Source: Oenanthe sinensis
Lineage: Eukaryota > Streptophyta > Magnoliopsida > Apiales > Apiaceae
Reading direction: 5' to 3'
Assembly (NCBI GenBank): GCA_028671895.1
Contig: CM053795.1
Location: 6,965,501 to 7,029,500 of the forward strand
DNA: 64,000 nt
This document shows, piece by piece, positions 1 through 12,703 of the stretch. Made by a program: the position numbers and the translations under genes. Position 1 is the stretch's first letter. Each line of letters opens with the position of its first letter. The notes beneath the pieces were generated by a model. It was not told the DNA's origin and did no database searches. It was given only the letters and a program-made list of their open reading frames with translations.

Positions 1-547
1 AAGCAATTAGCTTCTTTAGACAAGTCAAGGGTATGCGTCTATATGAGAGATATTAAAAGGAAGATAATTAAGGGAGTTTCTTGGTGGTTTGTTTATCTAA
101 AATTTAACGGAGGGCTTACATCGAAGAGTGGAAAGATGAGAAATACTTTGTATTATCTGTGATCATCTTCTGTAAACTTTGTTCAAAGGGCCTTTTTTGT
201 TGATATGGTATGCTTTTGTGAATCATCTTATTCTTGATTACCTAATGCACAACTTTTCCCATAGCAAAATCGTCTAGTCCATGCAATCAATTCACGTGCT
301 CAAAGTTTTCCTTTATAATCAAATCAGTTGTAACATATTATAACATCAATGTATTGGTACGACCACCCATCATGGTTGTCAAGTCGGTAGGTTGAGTCGA
401 TGGAGGTACAACTCGTTGACTAGTTGACTAGTCGTAGACTAGTCGATAATTTAATAGAAATGAATTAAATTATACTACTATTAGTATTATTATTATTTTT
501 GCAGGTGAATTTCAAAGACACTACTACTACTATTATTATTTTTGCAG
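1..547. other. left-edge non-coding sequence, probably PRP39 intron or upstream region
   Basis: I see no convincing coding exon here. Codons ending at a GT at 30-31 cannot be joined in frame to the exon at 548. Around 400-450 there is a short self-complementary cluster of GACTAGT-type repeats. Between about 490 and 560 a 43 bp unit ending in a splice acceptor is tandemly duplicated. The N-terminal PRP39 exon is expected to the left of the window. Confidence 0.5.
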
Positions 548-590
548 GTGATTTTCAAAGACAACTCCGAGAAACAATATCTAATGGTTC
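490..590 (+). repeat. 43 bp tandem duplication carrying a splice acceptor
   Basis: The segment with TATTATTTTTGCAGGTGA followed by TTTCAAAGACA occurs twice, with acceptor AGs at 503-504 and 546-547. Only the second acceptor (exon from 548) keeps the PRP39 frame, because the 43 bp offset is not a multiple of three. Confidence 0.8.
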
Positions 591-3500
591 ATTAGATTTT
601 GATACTTGGACTTCACTTATTACCCATATCGAAAAGTACTATCTGGTTAGTTACTGTTCGCTGTGTGCAAAATGTGTCATGTGTTAGATATACTCATATG
701 CACCTTGGTTGATGGACATAATTGTTGTTAAAGACAACAGACACGTCTTGCTTGGCACAAAGTTCTAATGATTTACTTGCATATGCTCTATTGTATACAT
801 TAACTTCTTTGAGTTCAATATAATATCTTACCATTGTAAGTCCCTACTAACTGAATATATGAAAGGATTAAAAGTGAATGACTTGCACGCTTCAGTTACA
901 TCGCTGGGAACTTTGCACCCCAATGTAACGTGGCACTACACACTTTGTTTCTTTTTAGTTTTTGATGTGCAAATTTCCCATACTATTATGATCTAACTGA
1001 CTCTAGAGTTGAACTGTTATAAATAGAGTAAATTGCATGTTGCATCCCCTATAATCGACAGATATTGACATTAGTATGCATAGTTTGAACTTGTGAAGTT
1101 TGGTAACGTAAATTTCAAACCTGATGTACTTCACATCCCTTGGCAGTTGACAAGTTTTCTGTTCAATTTCATTGTTACTGTTATCTTTTCCAGGGGCATA
1201 TTGTGAAATAATAAATATATATATGAATATGGATTTAAAAAGGGGTAATTGGTGATACAACTACAGTATAATTCTGATATATATATATATTATATATATA
1301 TAACTAAAAATTTTATCCCCTTTTTTATCGTCTTAGTTGTCCTTGATCAAAGGGTATTATAATTGATCATCAACGAAAACTGTCAAGCAACCCACATAGA
1401 TCACTATCTTCAAGAAAAGAATGATCCTTAATTATATACCAACCCAAATAAATTCACTGCTAGAACAATATTATAAGAATTTAACCTTTCGAAATTTTAA
1501 TCATAATTTATTCCATTAGAATATGTTAACATGTTAAAACCCTTCTGTGTGTTATTCTAATCACAATAAGACGCATTAGATGTCTCCTCAGTTTATAGGC
1601 TTGCTTGTAGCGATAATATCATCTATGTGACTAATGCAGGACGATATAGATACAATTTCTCTAGTTTATGACTCCTTTTTGTCCAAGTTCCCTTTATGCC
1701 ATGCATATTGGAAGAACTATGCTGATCACAAGACACGTCTGTGCACAGTTGACGAGGCTGTTGAAACATATGAACGGGCAGTGCAATCAGCAACATACTG
1801 CGTTAATATGTGGGTCGACTATTGTACCTTTAGCATAGTTGCATTTGAGGATCCATTGGACATTCGTAGGTAACAAAACTGCTGAAGTATTTTGTCTATG
1901 CAATACTGACCCTCCATTTTGTAGCAAAAAAATTGCATTTTTCAACTAAACAATGTTGAAATATGCCAGTATGATAAAATGCTTAATGAGAAAAGCTCTT
2001 GTTTTTCAGAAGTTCTCTAGCTAACTTTCCTAGATACTCCTGTTTGGCACCATAACATATATCATAAGTATGTATAGTTTTTTATAAATAAATATTAAAG
2101 GTAACCCAGATTATTGTCTAGCTGCTCCTACTGACTTTTAAGTTATGCTATTGGTTGCTTATGATGGATGTTGCAAGCTAACATCATTAATTTACTTTGA
2201 TATATCTGTAGAAAAATAAGACCCTAGACGCTAGTATCGCTGCTTGTACAAATTTTATATCCAATGATATAGATTTCAGACCATTAAACAATAAGGTGAC
2301 ATTCTTTTTGAAAGAAAATTATGACTTTTGACTATCAAAACCGTGCCACCCTTATTTTAGCTTATAGTTCAATTTTCATTTAATTTACTAATTAAAAAGG
2401 AGTGTTGCTATTGATATATTTAAGATACAGGTTCTAGTTCTCTTCATGAGCTTTAGTTATCACTAATCAAACTACAATTCGTTGTCAGGGTTCATCTTAT
2501 TTCCAGAAAGAAATGTTGTACCTCAAAGTTTAGTTAGTAGATTTATTCCATAAGACCATAATTTTTGGCCTCAGTGAAATAAGCATTTACTAACTTATGA
2601 TCATCTAACAGTTCCTAGTTAAATTTGAGCCTTTTAGCATCAATATATACTTTTAAATTCTTACGTACTATATATGCTTTTGAATGTGTGACAGATTATT
2701 TAAGAGAGGAATGTCCTTTGTTGGAAAGGATTACTTATGTCACACCTTGTGGGATAAATACATTGAATTTGAATGTTCTCAGAACCAGTGGAGTTCTCTT
2801 CTCAGAATTATAATTCAAATCCTAAGATTTCCAACCAAAAAGCTGCATAATTATTATGACAAGTAAGTCCTACACCTCTGTAGTATTTTATTTTTTGCGG
2901 AACCTTGTGAATGAAGTATGGGCTGATTATTATAATAATCGTTTCCTTTAGATGGGGTTGGACATGGACAGACTATAGTCATATTTAGCATGGATGTTTC
3001 TTTGTTTTAAAATCATTATTTTGGTGTGTAATTGTGTTACCAAAGTAGTAGATTGTGAAGAAAAATGATTAGTACTTACAATTCCTCAGTCTGAAATTGC
3101 TAGTGCTAATGATGTTAGATCTCATGCTCTGATAATGTTTCCACGTTCCTGAATCCCAGCGGTTCACATATTTATCTGGATATGAATTCATCCAAAATTA
3201 GGTTTTGGTGTCAACAACCTCGCAAATGATTTTCCTATATTCAAATTGATTAACAATTTGCAATCTGATGATTTTTGGGTCCTAATTGTTTGGTTTGAAA
3301 ACTTCTAAGAACTTGTGGAATACTTTTGTTAGCTACTCTTGTGTGGTTTTGAGGCTTTTAGAAATATGCCTTCTGCAACTTATTTTAAAATAATAATATT
3401 ACTGGTTCAACACATTCTTTAGTTTTAAGAAGTTTGCTGCAATACTGGAAGAGGAGAGGGAGTGCCTGAACAGTAGTAGCTGCATGGAAGTACAAGCAGA

Positions 3501-6500
3501 AGTTCTTCCCTGTGAAGAAATCAACATGTCTGAAACTGATATCGATAATATAATTAAAAACATGCAAGATCCATCAAATGTCTCTCAATGCTTTGAAGCC
3601 CTGAAGAATTTTCTTGCCACTGGAGAACAGTTTTATCACAAGGCATGCCAGTTGGAGGAGAAAATACATCAGTTTGAGACTTCTATAGGAAGGCCCTTTT
3701 TCCATATGAAGCCCCTCGATGACAGCCATTTAGCAAGTTGGCATGGCTATTTGGATTTCATTGAGAAACAAGAAGATTTTGATTGGGTGAGTCACTTTAC
3801 TGTTGCAATGATAGCGTTAGTTCTCCCTAAGTTATCACTGCATTAAATATCTTTTTCTGATTGTAGACTGTGAAAATTTATGAGAAATGCTTGATTCCGT
3901 GTGCAAATTACCCCGAATTTTGGATGCGTTATGTTGAGTTCATGGAAACCAAGGGAGGACGTGAGCTATCGAAATTTGCACTAGAACGAGCAACCCAAAT
4001 ATTTTTGGAGGTATGCCTTTCTGTCATTGTTGCTCTGATGCTGACAGAATTGTCTCATACAGTATAAGTTATAAAGTTTTATTTTTTCTTTCATGAATTG
4101 ATTTTTTTCTTTATAAGTATAATTTTTTGACAGCGAGGTATAAGATATAGGACAGTTTTCAGAAATATATATTAAGATATATATTTATATATGTATATAT
4201 ACATATATATCGGATCACCCTAAATCCATATTTGATCCATTTATTATCTGATTGATTTATTAATCAGATAAAAACTCGGATCGGATCTTTTTTTTGGAAA
4301 ATCCATATCCATTTATAAAGCCTCGGATCGGATCTCTGGTCCATTGACGGTCCCCCCCCCCAATTTTTTTTTCCATATATTAAAGAACCTGGCTGATTCA
4401 GAGTTGGTGACTTTTTGCTACTTGGGGATTCATGCAAGATTGTTCTTTTTTGTTTTCCCTGTCCACATATATCTTTTTTTAGTGTACTTCTCTTAGCACT
4501 AGTAATGAATCATTTTTCTTTATAGTGAATTGCATATGTCTCAATGGATAGTTTTGTTAACATCCTAGCTATGCATTTTTCTTCAGAACGCACCAGTCAT
4601 CCATGTTTTCAATGCAAGATTCAGGGAACAAATAGGGGATGTACATGGCGCACGTGCTGCATATCTTTATGGTGATAAAGATTCAAATTCCTGTTTTGTT
4701 GAAAATGTCATAAAGGCAGCGAATATGGAAAAACGATTGGTATGCATCCATTTTATATTAGGTTATGAATGTTTGTGGATTTTTACTTGATACATTTTTT
4801 ATATCAACTTTCAGGGAAATTTGGCAGCTGCTTCCAGTATTTATGAGAATGCGCTTAATCTGGCATCAGAGAGGCAAAAATTGCACACAGTTCCAGTTCT
4901 CTATATCCACTACTCTCGTCTTAAACACCTGGTAGGCTGACAATCAGTTCACATATAAAAGCTTTAGATCAGTAGTTAGACATGATCCAATATATAGTTC
5001 TTTACATGAGAAAACTGTGAAATATTTATAGTTCTTTGCATAATTACATTATGATTCCTGTAATATAAGTCTGCACACAGATTTGCAAGGAAACTTGTGT
5101 TAGAATTCAATCTCATTTCCTTCATGCACTGATCATAAGAAAAATATCTATTTCCAATATACTTTTTTTTAGCTGCAAGTACATAATAGAGTGTAGAGTC
5201 AACCCATAAAATGCTCTCCGAATGTCAATCACTGATTTATACATACTAATGCACAAATCCTGTAAATCTAGGATGCTAGGATGTATCAGCTGTAAATCTG
5301 GGGTATTTAGTATGTAAAAAACAGCTGTAAATATTAGTGAGATGAGATGTAAATTAGACTGATTCTATTACTGGAATTCGGGTGATGCTGATAATTGAGG
5401 TATTGTGCAGGATGTTTTATAGCTGAAGTTAGTTCTGATCGACCGATGGATACAGGATATTCTTTTCTAACAAAAATTATCAAGAATTCTCAATTCAAAA
5501 AAGAAAAGAAATGATCATCTAGAATTTAGCATATCCCCTCACTTTAGTCTGATATTTATGAAAGGTACCACAATCTGCAAAACCTTGGTTGTTCCACACT
5601 CCACAGTTCCATCAATCGACACCTATGCTTTCTAGGTTATGCGCTGTATATTTATATGTATTTCCGTTCGGAGAGCAAGAAATGATCATCTAGAATTTAG
5701 CATATCCCCTCACTTTAGTCTGATATTTATGAAAGGTACCGCAAACTGCAAGACCTTGGTTGTTCCACAGTTCCATCAATCGACACTTATGCTTTCTAGG
5801 TTATGCGCTGTATATTTATATGTTTTTCCGTTCGGAGAGCGATGATCTAGCTTTGCAGTATGAAGTATATTGAAAGTACCTTCAGATTCAAGTCCCCTAT
5901 GGAACATTATATGTGCTTGTTTGTTTTAATTATTTTGAGTCTTTGTTACCTAAGGTCTGTCATTGACTAATTGTACCAGACAACACAGTGACAGACCAAA
6001 GGCCTCTTGGTCTAGCAGTATGTCGCTCGCTCCCTTTATGGGATGTCGATGGTTCAAATCTTGTTAAAGAGAAGGTGGATGTGTGAGTGTGTTCAATTTT
6101 CAAAATAAAATAAAATAATAATAACTGCATTCTAGATGTTCTAGCATTTACTCTTGTTAAAGACAAGGTGGATGTGTGAGCGTGTTCAATTTTCAAAAAA
6201 GCAAAAAACAAAAACATAACTGCATTTCAGATGTTCTAGCATTTAATGGGTATTGTTTTTATAATTTGTTAGGTTTCTGGTAGTGCGGACAGTGCTATTT
6301 ATGTGATGCTGGATGGTATTGAGCATGTGCCCCGTTGCAGATTACTTCTAGAGGTACCTTTATCTAGTCCCTTAATTCCTAGTCTGATGCTCAAAAAAAT
6401 ATTAGCCTCAACTGTATGAGTGATGAGGCATCTTTCTGTCATTTATTTTTCTCCAATTTCATTAGATTAAATCATTAAGCTCTATTCTCCATTCCAGAAA

Positions 6501-9056
6501 TATAGTTAAGATACGGTTAGCCTGCTGGCTATATTCCTGGGCAGTACTAATGAGAACTTATAATGTAATATGAAACATTTTACTGTATTTATTAACTGGT
6601 AAACTTATCAAGTTATCGACTGTGATATTCATTTAGAAAATAACAAAAACAAATAATAGTTTATTATTTTTTTGGATAATTTGATAGTTTATTGTTACTT
6701 GTGCAGGAATTATTAAAACTTCTAATGATGCATGAAGGGTCAAAATACGTGACTGTGGTGGACACCATAATAGCTAATGCAATAACAAGCAGGCCAGATG
6801 CCTCTCAAAGTTTAAGCACTAAAGACAAGGAAGAATTATCATGCTTGTTTCTGGAGGTTGGTACTTGGTTGGAACTTGGAAGTAATCTTTGTTCTCCCTA
6901 CTTGTTAAGTGAACCTGAAAGAAAAACTGAATATCTCATTCTCTTTCTTCTACATATTGGTATTTTACATAGCCTTCACTATGCACTAAATTCTTTATAA
7001 TTTCATTTTCTGAACTTATAAGCTTTAAGTCTAAATACTTCTCTTGCCATTATTACAGATAATTTTATTAAGTGTGCTTAGATGTGCTTCGATAATCTTT
7101 AATGCATGAGAAATTTTCTGAATTTTAACCTAACCAATGCTTAAACTATTAAGTTCAGACCTTTACTTTTGAATGCTTCTGGTCTCAAAAGTGCATTAAG
7201 TACACGTCTCATTTTTTTTGTTGATATGTAATGGTTGAACAGTATGTGCCATGAGCCTGTACAATCTATTGAAGGAGACGTGTCGTTGAAACAAAGGTTT
7301 CTTCTTTTTTTTTTTATCAAAGGACAGACATATTATCCATTAATTAAACATGTTTTAGAGCGGTTCATGAACTCAACTGGAAACGCATTATTGTTTGCAT
7401 ACACTATCTTTTAAACATAAAATGCATTTTTATAGACATTTTACCTCGTCTAGTGAGGCATGTGTTTATCTTCCTGAATAGCATCTGTATAATGCATATT
7501 GGTAAGAAGCCACCAACAATGGCTGGTGTATTATCATTATGATCGTTATCATTATCATTATTGTTATTGTTAGTGTTATTTCCTGGAGCTTCTCTACCAA
7601 ATTTTTGGATAGCATATCTATGTATATATATTTTACCTTGAGGCTTGAGCTTCTCTACCAAATTTTTGGAGAGCATATCTATCGTAATCTATGTATATAT
7701 ATTTTACTGATAGTTGTAATTCTGTTATTGAAACAGTATATTGATCTTTGCGGAACCAATGATGATGTAAGGATGGCATGGAAGCGTCATATAAAGTTGT
7801 TTCCACACTTGTTACGAACAACTACCTTTAATAATAACCCAAATGCAACACATCAGTTGTTAGACATGGCCATGGAAGCTAGAAAAATGATGCCTCTAAA
7901 TCAGCTACCCAAAGGTCATGGTTCAGGGCATCTGATACAGATCCCAGTAGAAGAACAAGAACTTTCGACGCCAGAGAATAATTGTTTCCTTGCCGAACAG
8001 GTTGTGGTAGAAAATTTGCCAAACGAAGATATCAACGGTGCAGGGAAGGAACAGTTATCCCTTAGAAATGAATTGCTGTCTAGAGAAGATGTAGCTGAAG
8101 TCGAATCAAAGCAGAAGTTCTTGCATCAATCCGATGATGATGTCAGTGGAGCAATGGAATCAACTCAGGGTACGGCATGCAATCCTAGAATAGATGAATC
8201 TGAATTAATTAAGTTCACCAATGATTCAGCAAAGCAATCTGAACAATCTGCTTCTGGATCAGAAGAGTTGATTCAGGAGGTTGAACAGTCTACCGTACTA
8301 ATTATACCATCAGAATTCTTGCAACAGTCCTCTAGTTCTTCAGATATACACAGGATGGAAGAAAATGAGCTCGAAAAATATCCAAAACCAATTCATTTGG
8401 CGAAGGTTTCCTCAAGTTCTTGGGAGAAGGATCCTCATGATATTACAACCATGGAACTCCAGGAGCACGGTGCAGCCCAGAAAAGTTCATTTTCTGATGG
8501 ACAAATATTTGAGCTTGGCCCTTCAGAAGAGATTCATGTTACATCTATCGCAAAGAGCTCTCCACCTACTAATTCAGCTAGTACAAAAAACAATTTTCAG
8601 AATGATGACCCTGTAAACCTCTCATCTTCAACAAGTTACCAAAGTCCTACCCTGACAAAAACAGAATGTGAGGTGCCTGCAAACAGTGGGAAAAACTGTC
8701 CCCAGAATTCTTTTAGTGCAGTGCCCAGTGGTACAAGTCCTGAACTTCATGAAGATTCACATGGTTTAGAGCAACATGATGATCTTCAGGAACAGTGCTC
8801 AACTGACAAGATGGCTCATGTTTCAGTAGTTAACGTTAACCAAGGTGGGAATCAGTATCAGTCAGACGCTGCTCTAGGGAATGTAACTGGTCATTCCAGG
8901 CCAGGAAAATGTGTAGAGAACGCAAGCTATGTATCTGCTCCGCTTTCTGAATTGTCTCCCCAGCCTGTTATTTCGCATTGTTCAACCCAAACTAGTGAAC
9001 AGCATGGGCTTACTGAGAACAGCCAAGAATACAATCGGATGTTGCAATATCAATTA

Positions 9057-9088
<32 letters not shown>

Positions 9089-10223
9089 GATGCTTCTGCA
9101 TCAACAGTATCAAAACCAGATGCTACAATTACAGAACCAATACTTTCAGCTGCAACAACAAAATCAACAACTCTACCAGCATCAGATGCATCTACCACAG
9201 CAACAAAATCAGCCACCGCAGCAGATCCAACACCATCACTATATTCAACAGACACAGCAGCTTCAACAACCATCGTATCAACTAGAGCAACAGCAGTATC
9301 TATTCTACCAACAGCAGCAGCAACAAATGCTGCAGCAGCTACACCCAGGTCAGCAGGAGCAGTGCACTCAATTGTTAGGACAAGAACATCAGACTCAGTT
9401 GCAGCAACATAACTATCAGTCTGAGGAGAATATCCGTCAGCACAATGAACAAGGATATCAACTGCAACTGCAGCAATACCAGGTGCAACAACAAGTATAT
9501 CAACAATTTATGCAGCAGCAGAACCTACAACAGCAACAAGCGTATCAGCAATTCCTGCTGCAAGACCAAGCACAGCAGCAGCAGCCGATTGCATTAACAA
9601 GCACCGGCAACTATCCACAGGTACTTCTTTGAAACCTTGCCAAATAAAAACTATGATCAATTAAGATTGCATCAACAATGATCAAACCTTGCCACATCTT
9701 TACAGTTTTACGATCTTGTACAACTGTTATATTATAAAGCTTTTATTTACTTTGTAATTAATCTAGTATGGTGAATCAAATGTCGTTCTCTTTTCGCTGA
9801 TTTGAATGCCATAGGATGCATCACTGTTTTGTAGGACCCTTCCCACATGTATTCTACATGGTTTTATGTGTTTGTCTAATTGTATTCTACATGGTTTTAT
9901 GTGTTTGTCTAATTGTTCCTTGCTACTTCAAGGCCCTGCATTTCCTTAATTCAGGGTTATAGGATTCCTAACTCAGAGTTTATTATGTCATCCAGGGCCA
10001 AGGGCTTAGCCCACTATGTGATAAAGATGCAGCTGCTGGACTTTCTGAAAATCACAAATACACCTCTCCAGAGGGCACAGGAGAACCACAGAATGCAGTT
10101 AAATGCAGGCCTGATTCTTCTCTGCATCGTCAACGCCACAAACAATCCTCCCGTAGGGCTTCGCGAAGATCTCTCTCCCCAACTCTAAGTGATCAGTCCC
10201 TTCTCAGTCAGTCGAAAAGTTAG
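548..10223 (+). CDS. PRP39: PRP39-like pre-mRNA processing factor (U1 snRNP-associated), 5' incomplete
   Basis: Spliced exons: 548..645, 1640..1869, 2695..2862, 3423..3786, 3867..4010, 4587..4739, 4815..4931, 6273..6353, 6707..6856, 7737..9620, 9996..10223. All are joined by GT..AG with matching phase, giving about 1205 visible residues. The product carries HAT (half-a-TPR) repeats, seen as motifs such as FDTWTSLITHIE, YWKNYADHK, LWDKYIEFE, SWHGYLDFIEKQ and FWMRYVEFME. PRP39/Prp42 proteins use these to build the U1 snRNP scaffold in the nucleus and help select 5' splice sites. The penultimate exon is very long (628 codons). It encodes a low-complexity Ser/Glu-rich stretch and then a Gln-rich tail including 11 consecutive Gln codons at 9057-9089. 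The last exon is Arg/Ser-rich and ends at TAG 10221-10223. The first exon seen starts in mid-frame, so the ATG lies outside the window. The tail makes the protein longer than the roughly 800 residues I expect for plant PRP39. The family call is secure; the exact start and the last acceptor are less so. Confidence 0.88.
5506..5840 (+). repeat. tandem duplication of about 170 bp inside a PRP39 intron
   Basis: Copy 1 is 5506-5676 and copy 2 is 5677-5840. Both start AAGAAATGATCATCTAG and end TTCCGTTCGGAGAGC. They differ by a 7 bp indel and a few substitutions, so the duplication is fairly recent. It lies in the large intron between exons 4815..4931 and 6273..6353. Confidence 0.9.
5994..6245 (+). 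mobile_element. tRNA-derived SINE-like sequence with a tandemly duplicated 3' part
   Basis: A box A-like TGGTCTAGCAGT near 6008 and a box B-like GGTTCAAATC at 6051-6060 have tRNA-promoter spacing and order. The following 93 bp (6060-6152) is repeated at 6153-6245. I found no clean target-site duplication, so this is an inference from the internal promoter boxes. It lies in a PRP39 intron, just upstream of the exon at 6273. Confidence 0.5.
7584..7716 (+). repeat. intronic tandem repeat of about 62 bp
   Basis: The block GAGCTTCTCTACCAAATTTTTGG plus its downstream GCATATCTAT and TATATATATTTTAC segments appears twice, from about 7586 and 7647. It ends shortly before the PRP39 exon starting at 7737. 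Confidence 0.7.
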
Positions 10224-11060
10224 ATAATATTCCTCTTGGTCTTGTATGAGTCGATATCGATATCTTATATATAAGACGCTTGAGTGCGGATTTGGTAGTA
10301 GTTTTCCAGTTAATAGGGATGGAATTATTTGCTCTAGTAGTAGCATTTTGAAATTCGATATAGTTTGACCATTCGTATACAACACGGGGGTAATGGTGAA
10401 AAAAATTTCTTGTCCTCTTCACATGTCAATACATATCACTTTGTTCTAGCAATTAGCTACTTGTATAAATAGAAATTTTCAATATCTGTTCAGCAAGCCA
10501 CTACCAGATCTCAAAAAAAATAATCTAATTTAGTAGTCGGATATGTGGATAGCAAGGTATACTAAGATTTTAATTTTAGTGCAGGAGTAGAAATGTTCAT
10601 GGGACTATTTTAACCTTAAAGATGTATTTTGGAGAACTTCAAATGTTAGAAATATAGATATAGGAGAGAGAAAGGTAACATGACATTTGACATGGTATAA
10701 ATCCACAAAAAAATAATATTTAAATTTAAACTTTTAGGCACACGAAAAGAACATGGAAGTATGTGATTTTATTTAATATTAAAATTTTTATTTTAAGTAT
10801 ACGACACAAAATGGTTTTTAAAAAAAGTATACAACATGAAATAATTATATGAAATTTATTCAAATATATAGTATCTTTTTTAAAATACATGTCAATATTT
10901 AAAAACAATATAACTTTAAACATGATACTTTTATTTAATATATAGATTTAAACTTAATTTTAAATATGATACAGTTTGACGATTATTATTTTTCTGTATA
11001 ATTTTGTAATTTAATGTCATTTTGCGCGCACAACTTTCATACATTACTCGAAAAACTAAT

Positions 11061-11352
11061 ATTGTGTTTAGTTGGAATGAATGAATTAAGAAGAAATGTA
11101 ATGAGATTTGAACTATGGATGAAATTTTAAAATCTTCATTCATTTCCTCATTTCATTCCTAACAACCTAAATTAGAACTCAAATCTCTCAATTGCTCTAT
11201 TCTCTCTCGTATACATATTTTTCCCAATTTTTATCAAATAAATTTTGCACTTGACTATTATTTTTTCCAATCTTCCAATTTACCTACATAAATTTCTTTT
11301 ATTTTCACTCGTTCCATTTCATTCCATTATTTTCTCCCCAACCAAACACAAT
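11061..11352. mobile_element. MITE-like element with inverted ends
   Basis: The left end ATTGTGTTTAGTTGG and the right end CCAACCAAACACAAT are inverted repeats. They are followed inward by GAATGAATGAA and TTCATTCC sequences that also pair. The 292 bp length and absence of coding sequence fit a MITE, but I found no clear target-site duplication, so the superfamily is unassigned. Confidence 0.4.
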
Positions 11353-11875
11353 CGTATTTGTGTTAGGACCATGAAGCACGCCAAAATATTTGTGTCAGAC
11401 GAATTTGGAACATGAAACCGGTGGGCAGATTTAAGCAAAGCGTAAAGCTGAGTTGAATTTTATTTCTTTTTTGACAGGAGAGTTGAAATTTAAATGGCTT
11501 ACAATTTTCATTTTCTTTCTATCACAGTGAAGGAGTCTTGCACTATAATGTGCATTTAATTTAATACTCAACATCACTTCCATTTGGATTTTAAGCTTAT
11601 AAAGAAGATTCAAATTAAAGACGTAAATACATTTATCACTACAAATACATTACTGCTGCTATCAAACAAAGTCAGAATAATTTGTCTATGCATAGAATGA
11701 ATACAAGTGACAGCAGTTTGTAGCTAAAACAAAAAGGATTTTAATACAGCAACATGAGATGCGAACTGATTGTAACAATGTTTATATGAAACAAGCAATT
11801 CAAATACCAGCAATACATTTGCAGAAATATCTGTAAACGTCTTCATGTGCCCAGTGGACGAGGCAGATAGATTTG

Positions 11876-11975
11876 ATTGTGGAGATGCAGAAATAGATTT
11901 GTAAAAGTATAGGCATTGTGGAGATGCAGAAATAGATTCGTATACATATAGGCATTGTGGAGATGCAGAAATATC
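11876..11975 (+). repeat. 39 bp minisatellite, about 2.5 copies
   Basis: The unit ATTGTGGAGATGCAGAAATA starts at 11876, 11915 and 11954, giving a constant 39 bp period. It lies in the intergenic region downstream of the SSP4-like gene. No function is evident. Confidence 0.85.
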
Positions 11976-12703
11976 AACACAATAGTATATGTCAGCTGGT
12001 TTATGCAATTTCCACACTGTCATCTTGATCTTTCTATTATAGCTACAAGGATAGGCCAGCAGATCAGGATCAGGGTTCATATAAGAATCTCAGGGATCAA
12101 ACTAAGTTCCAAGGGCAATACTTTTGCATCACATGACTTACTTGATGTCTGGTGACATTTGTCAACAAGGTCATATGATATCCATAGTCAGGATTAGTAA
12201 CAATTATGCAAGAACTTGTAACGCACACCATATTTTCTACAAAATTCTATATAGAAACAGGCAGTACATTCGTGCGTATGATTTCACACTGGATCATTGA
12301 ACACGATTGCAACTAATAATATGTAATAGGTGAAAGTTACTAGAAAAAGAAACCTTAATCGGGAAAACAATTAATTGCACACCAAATTGGTTTGTATACA
12401 CACTTTAACAACAAACAAATTTCTATAACTGTACAATGCCATATATAATTCCTTTGAGATACTGCTCACTTTGTTATATTAAATGCCTAATGGGATTGTC
12501 TAAAGTCTAGGACTCTAAACTGGAGCCAAGTACTTCGAGCTGACTCGAGAGTTATTATATCAACATATTATTGCAGATATATAATAGCTCAATGAGATAG
12601 AAGATTGAGTGTTCAAGACTTGAGATCTTTTATGCTCATAACAAGACAACGGGAAGGACCAATTAATTTGAAACAATAAGAATTGAGAAATGTCTATGGA
12701 TTC

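Larger units (their letters stand above)
10224..12703. other. convergent intergenic region between PRP39 and SSP4-like genes
   Basis: This stretch holds the 3' UTRs of two genes pointing towards each other, with no protein-coding gene that I can support. It is AT-rich and contains a MITE-like inverted repeat at 11061-11352 and a 39 bp minisatellite near 11876-11975, listed separately. Short open frames here lack any family signature. Confidence 0.6.

Noticed and set aside
4130..4370. Intronic block with repeated GGATCGGATCT motifs and TA runs
   Set aside because: It could be a transposon fragment, but I found no inverted ends or target-site duplication.
9010..9273. Minus-strand open frame rich in Val and Ala
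   Set aside because: It is the mirror image of the CAG/CAA-rich PRP39 exon. Reverse-complemented glutamine codons read as Val/Ala/Ser-type codons and keep the frame open by composition alone.
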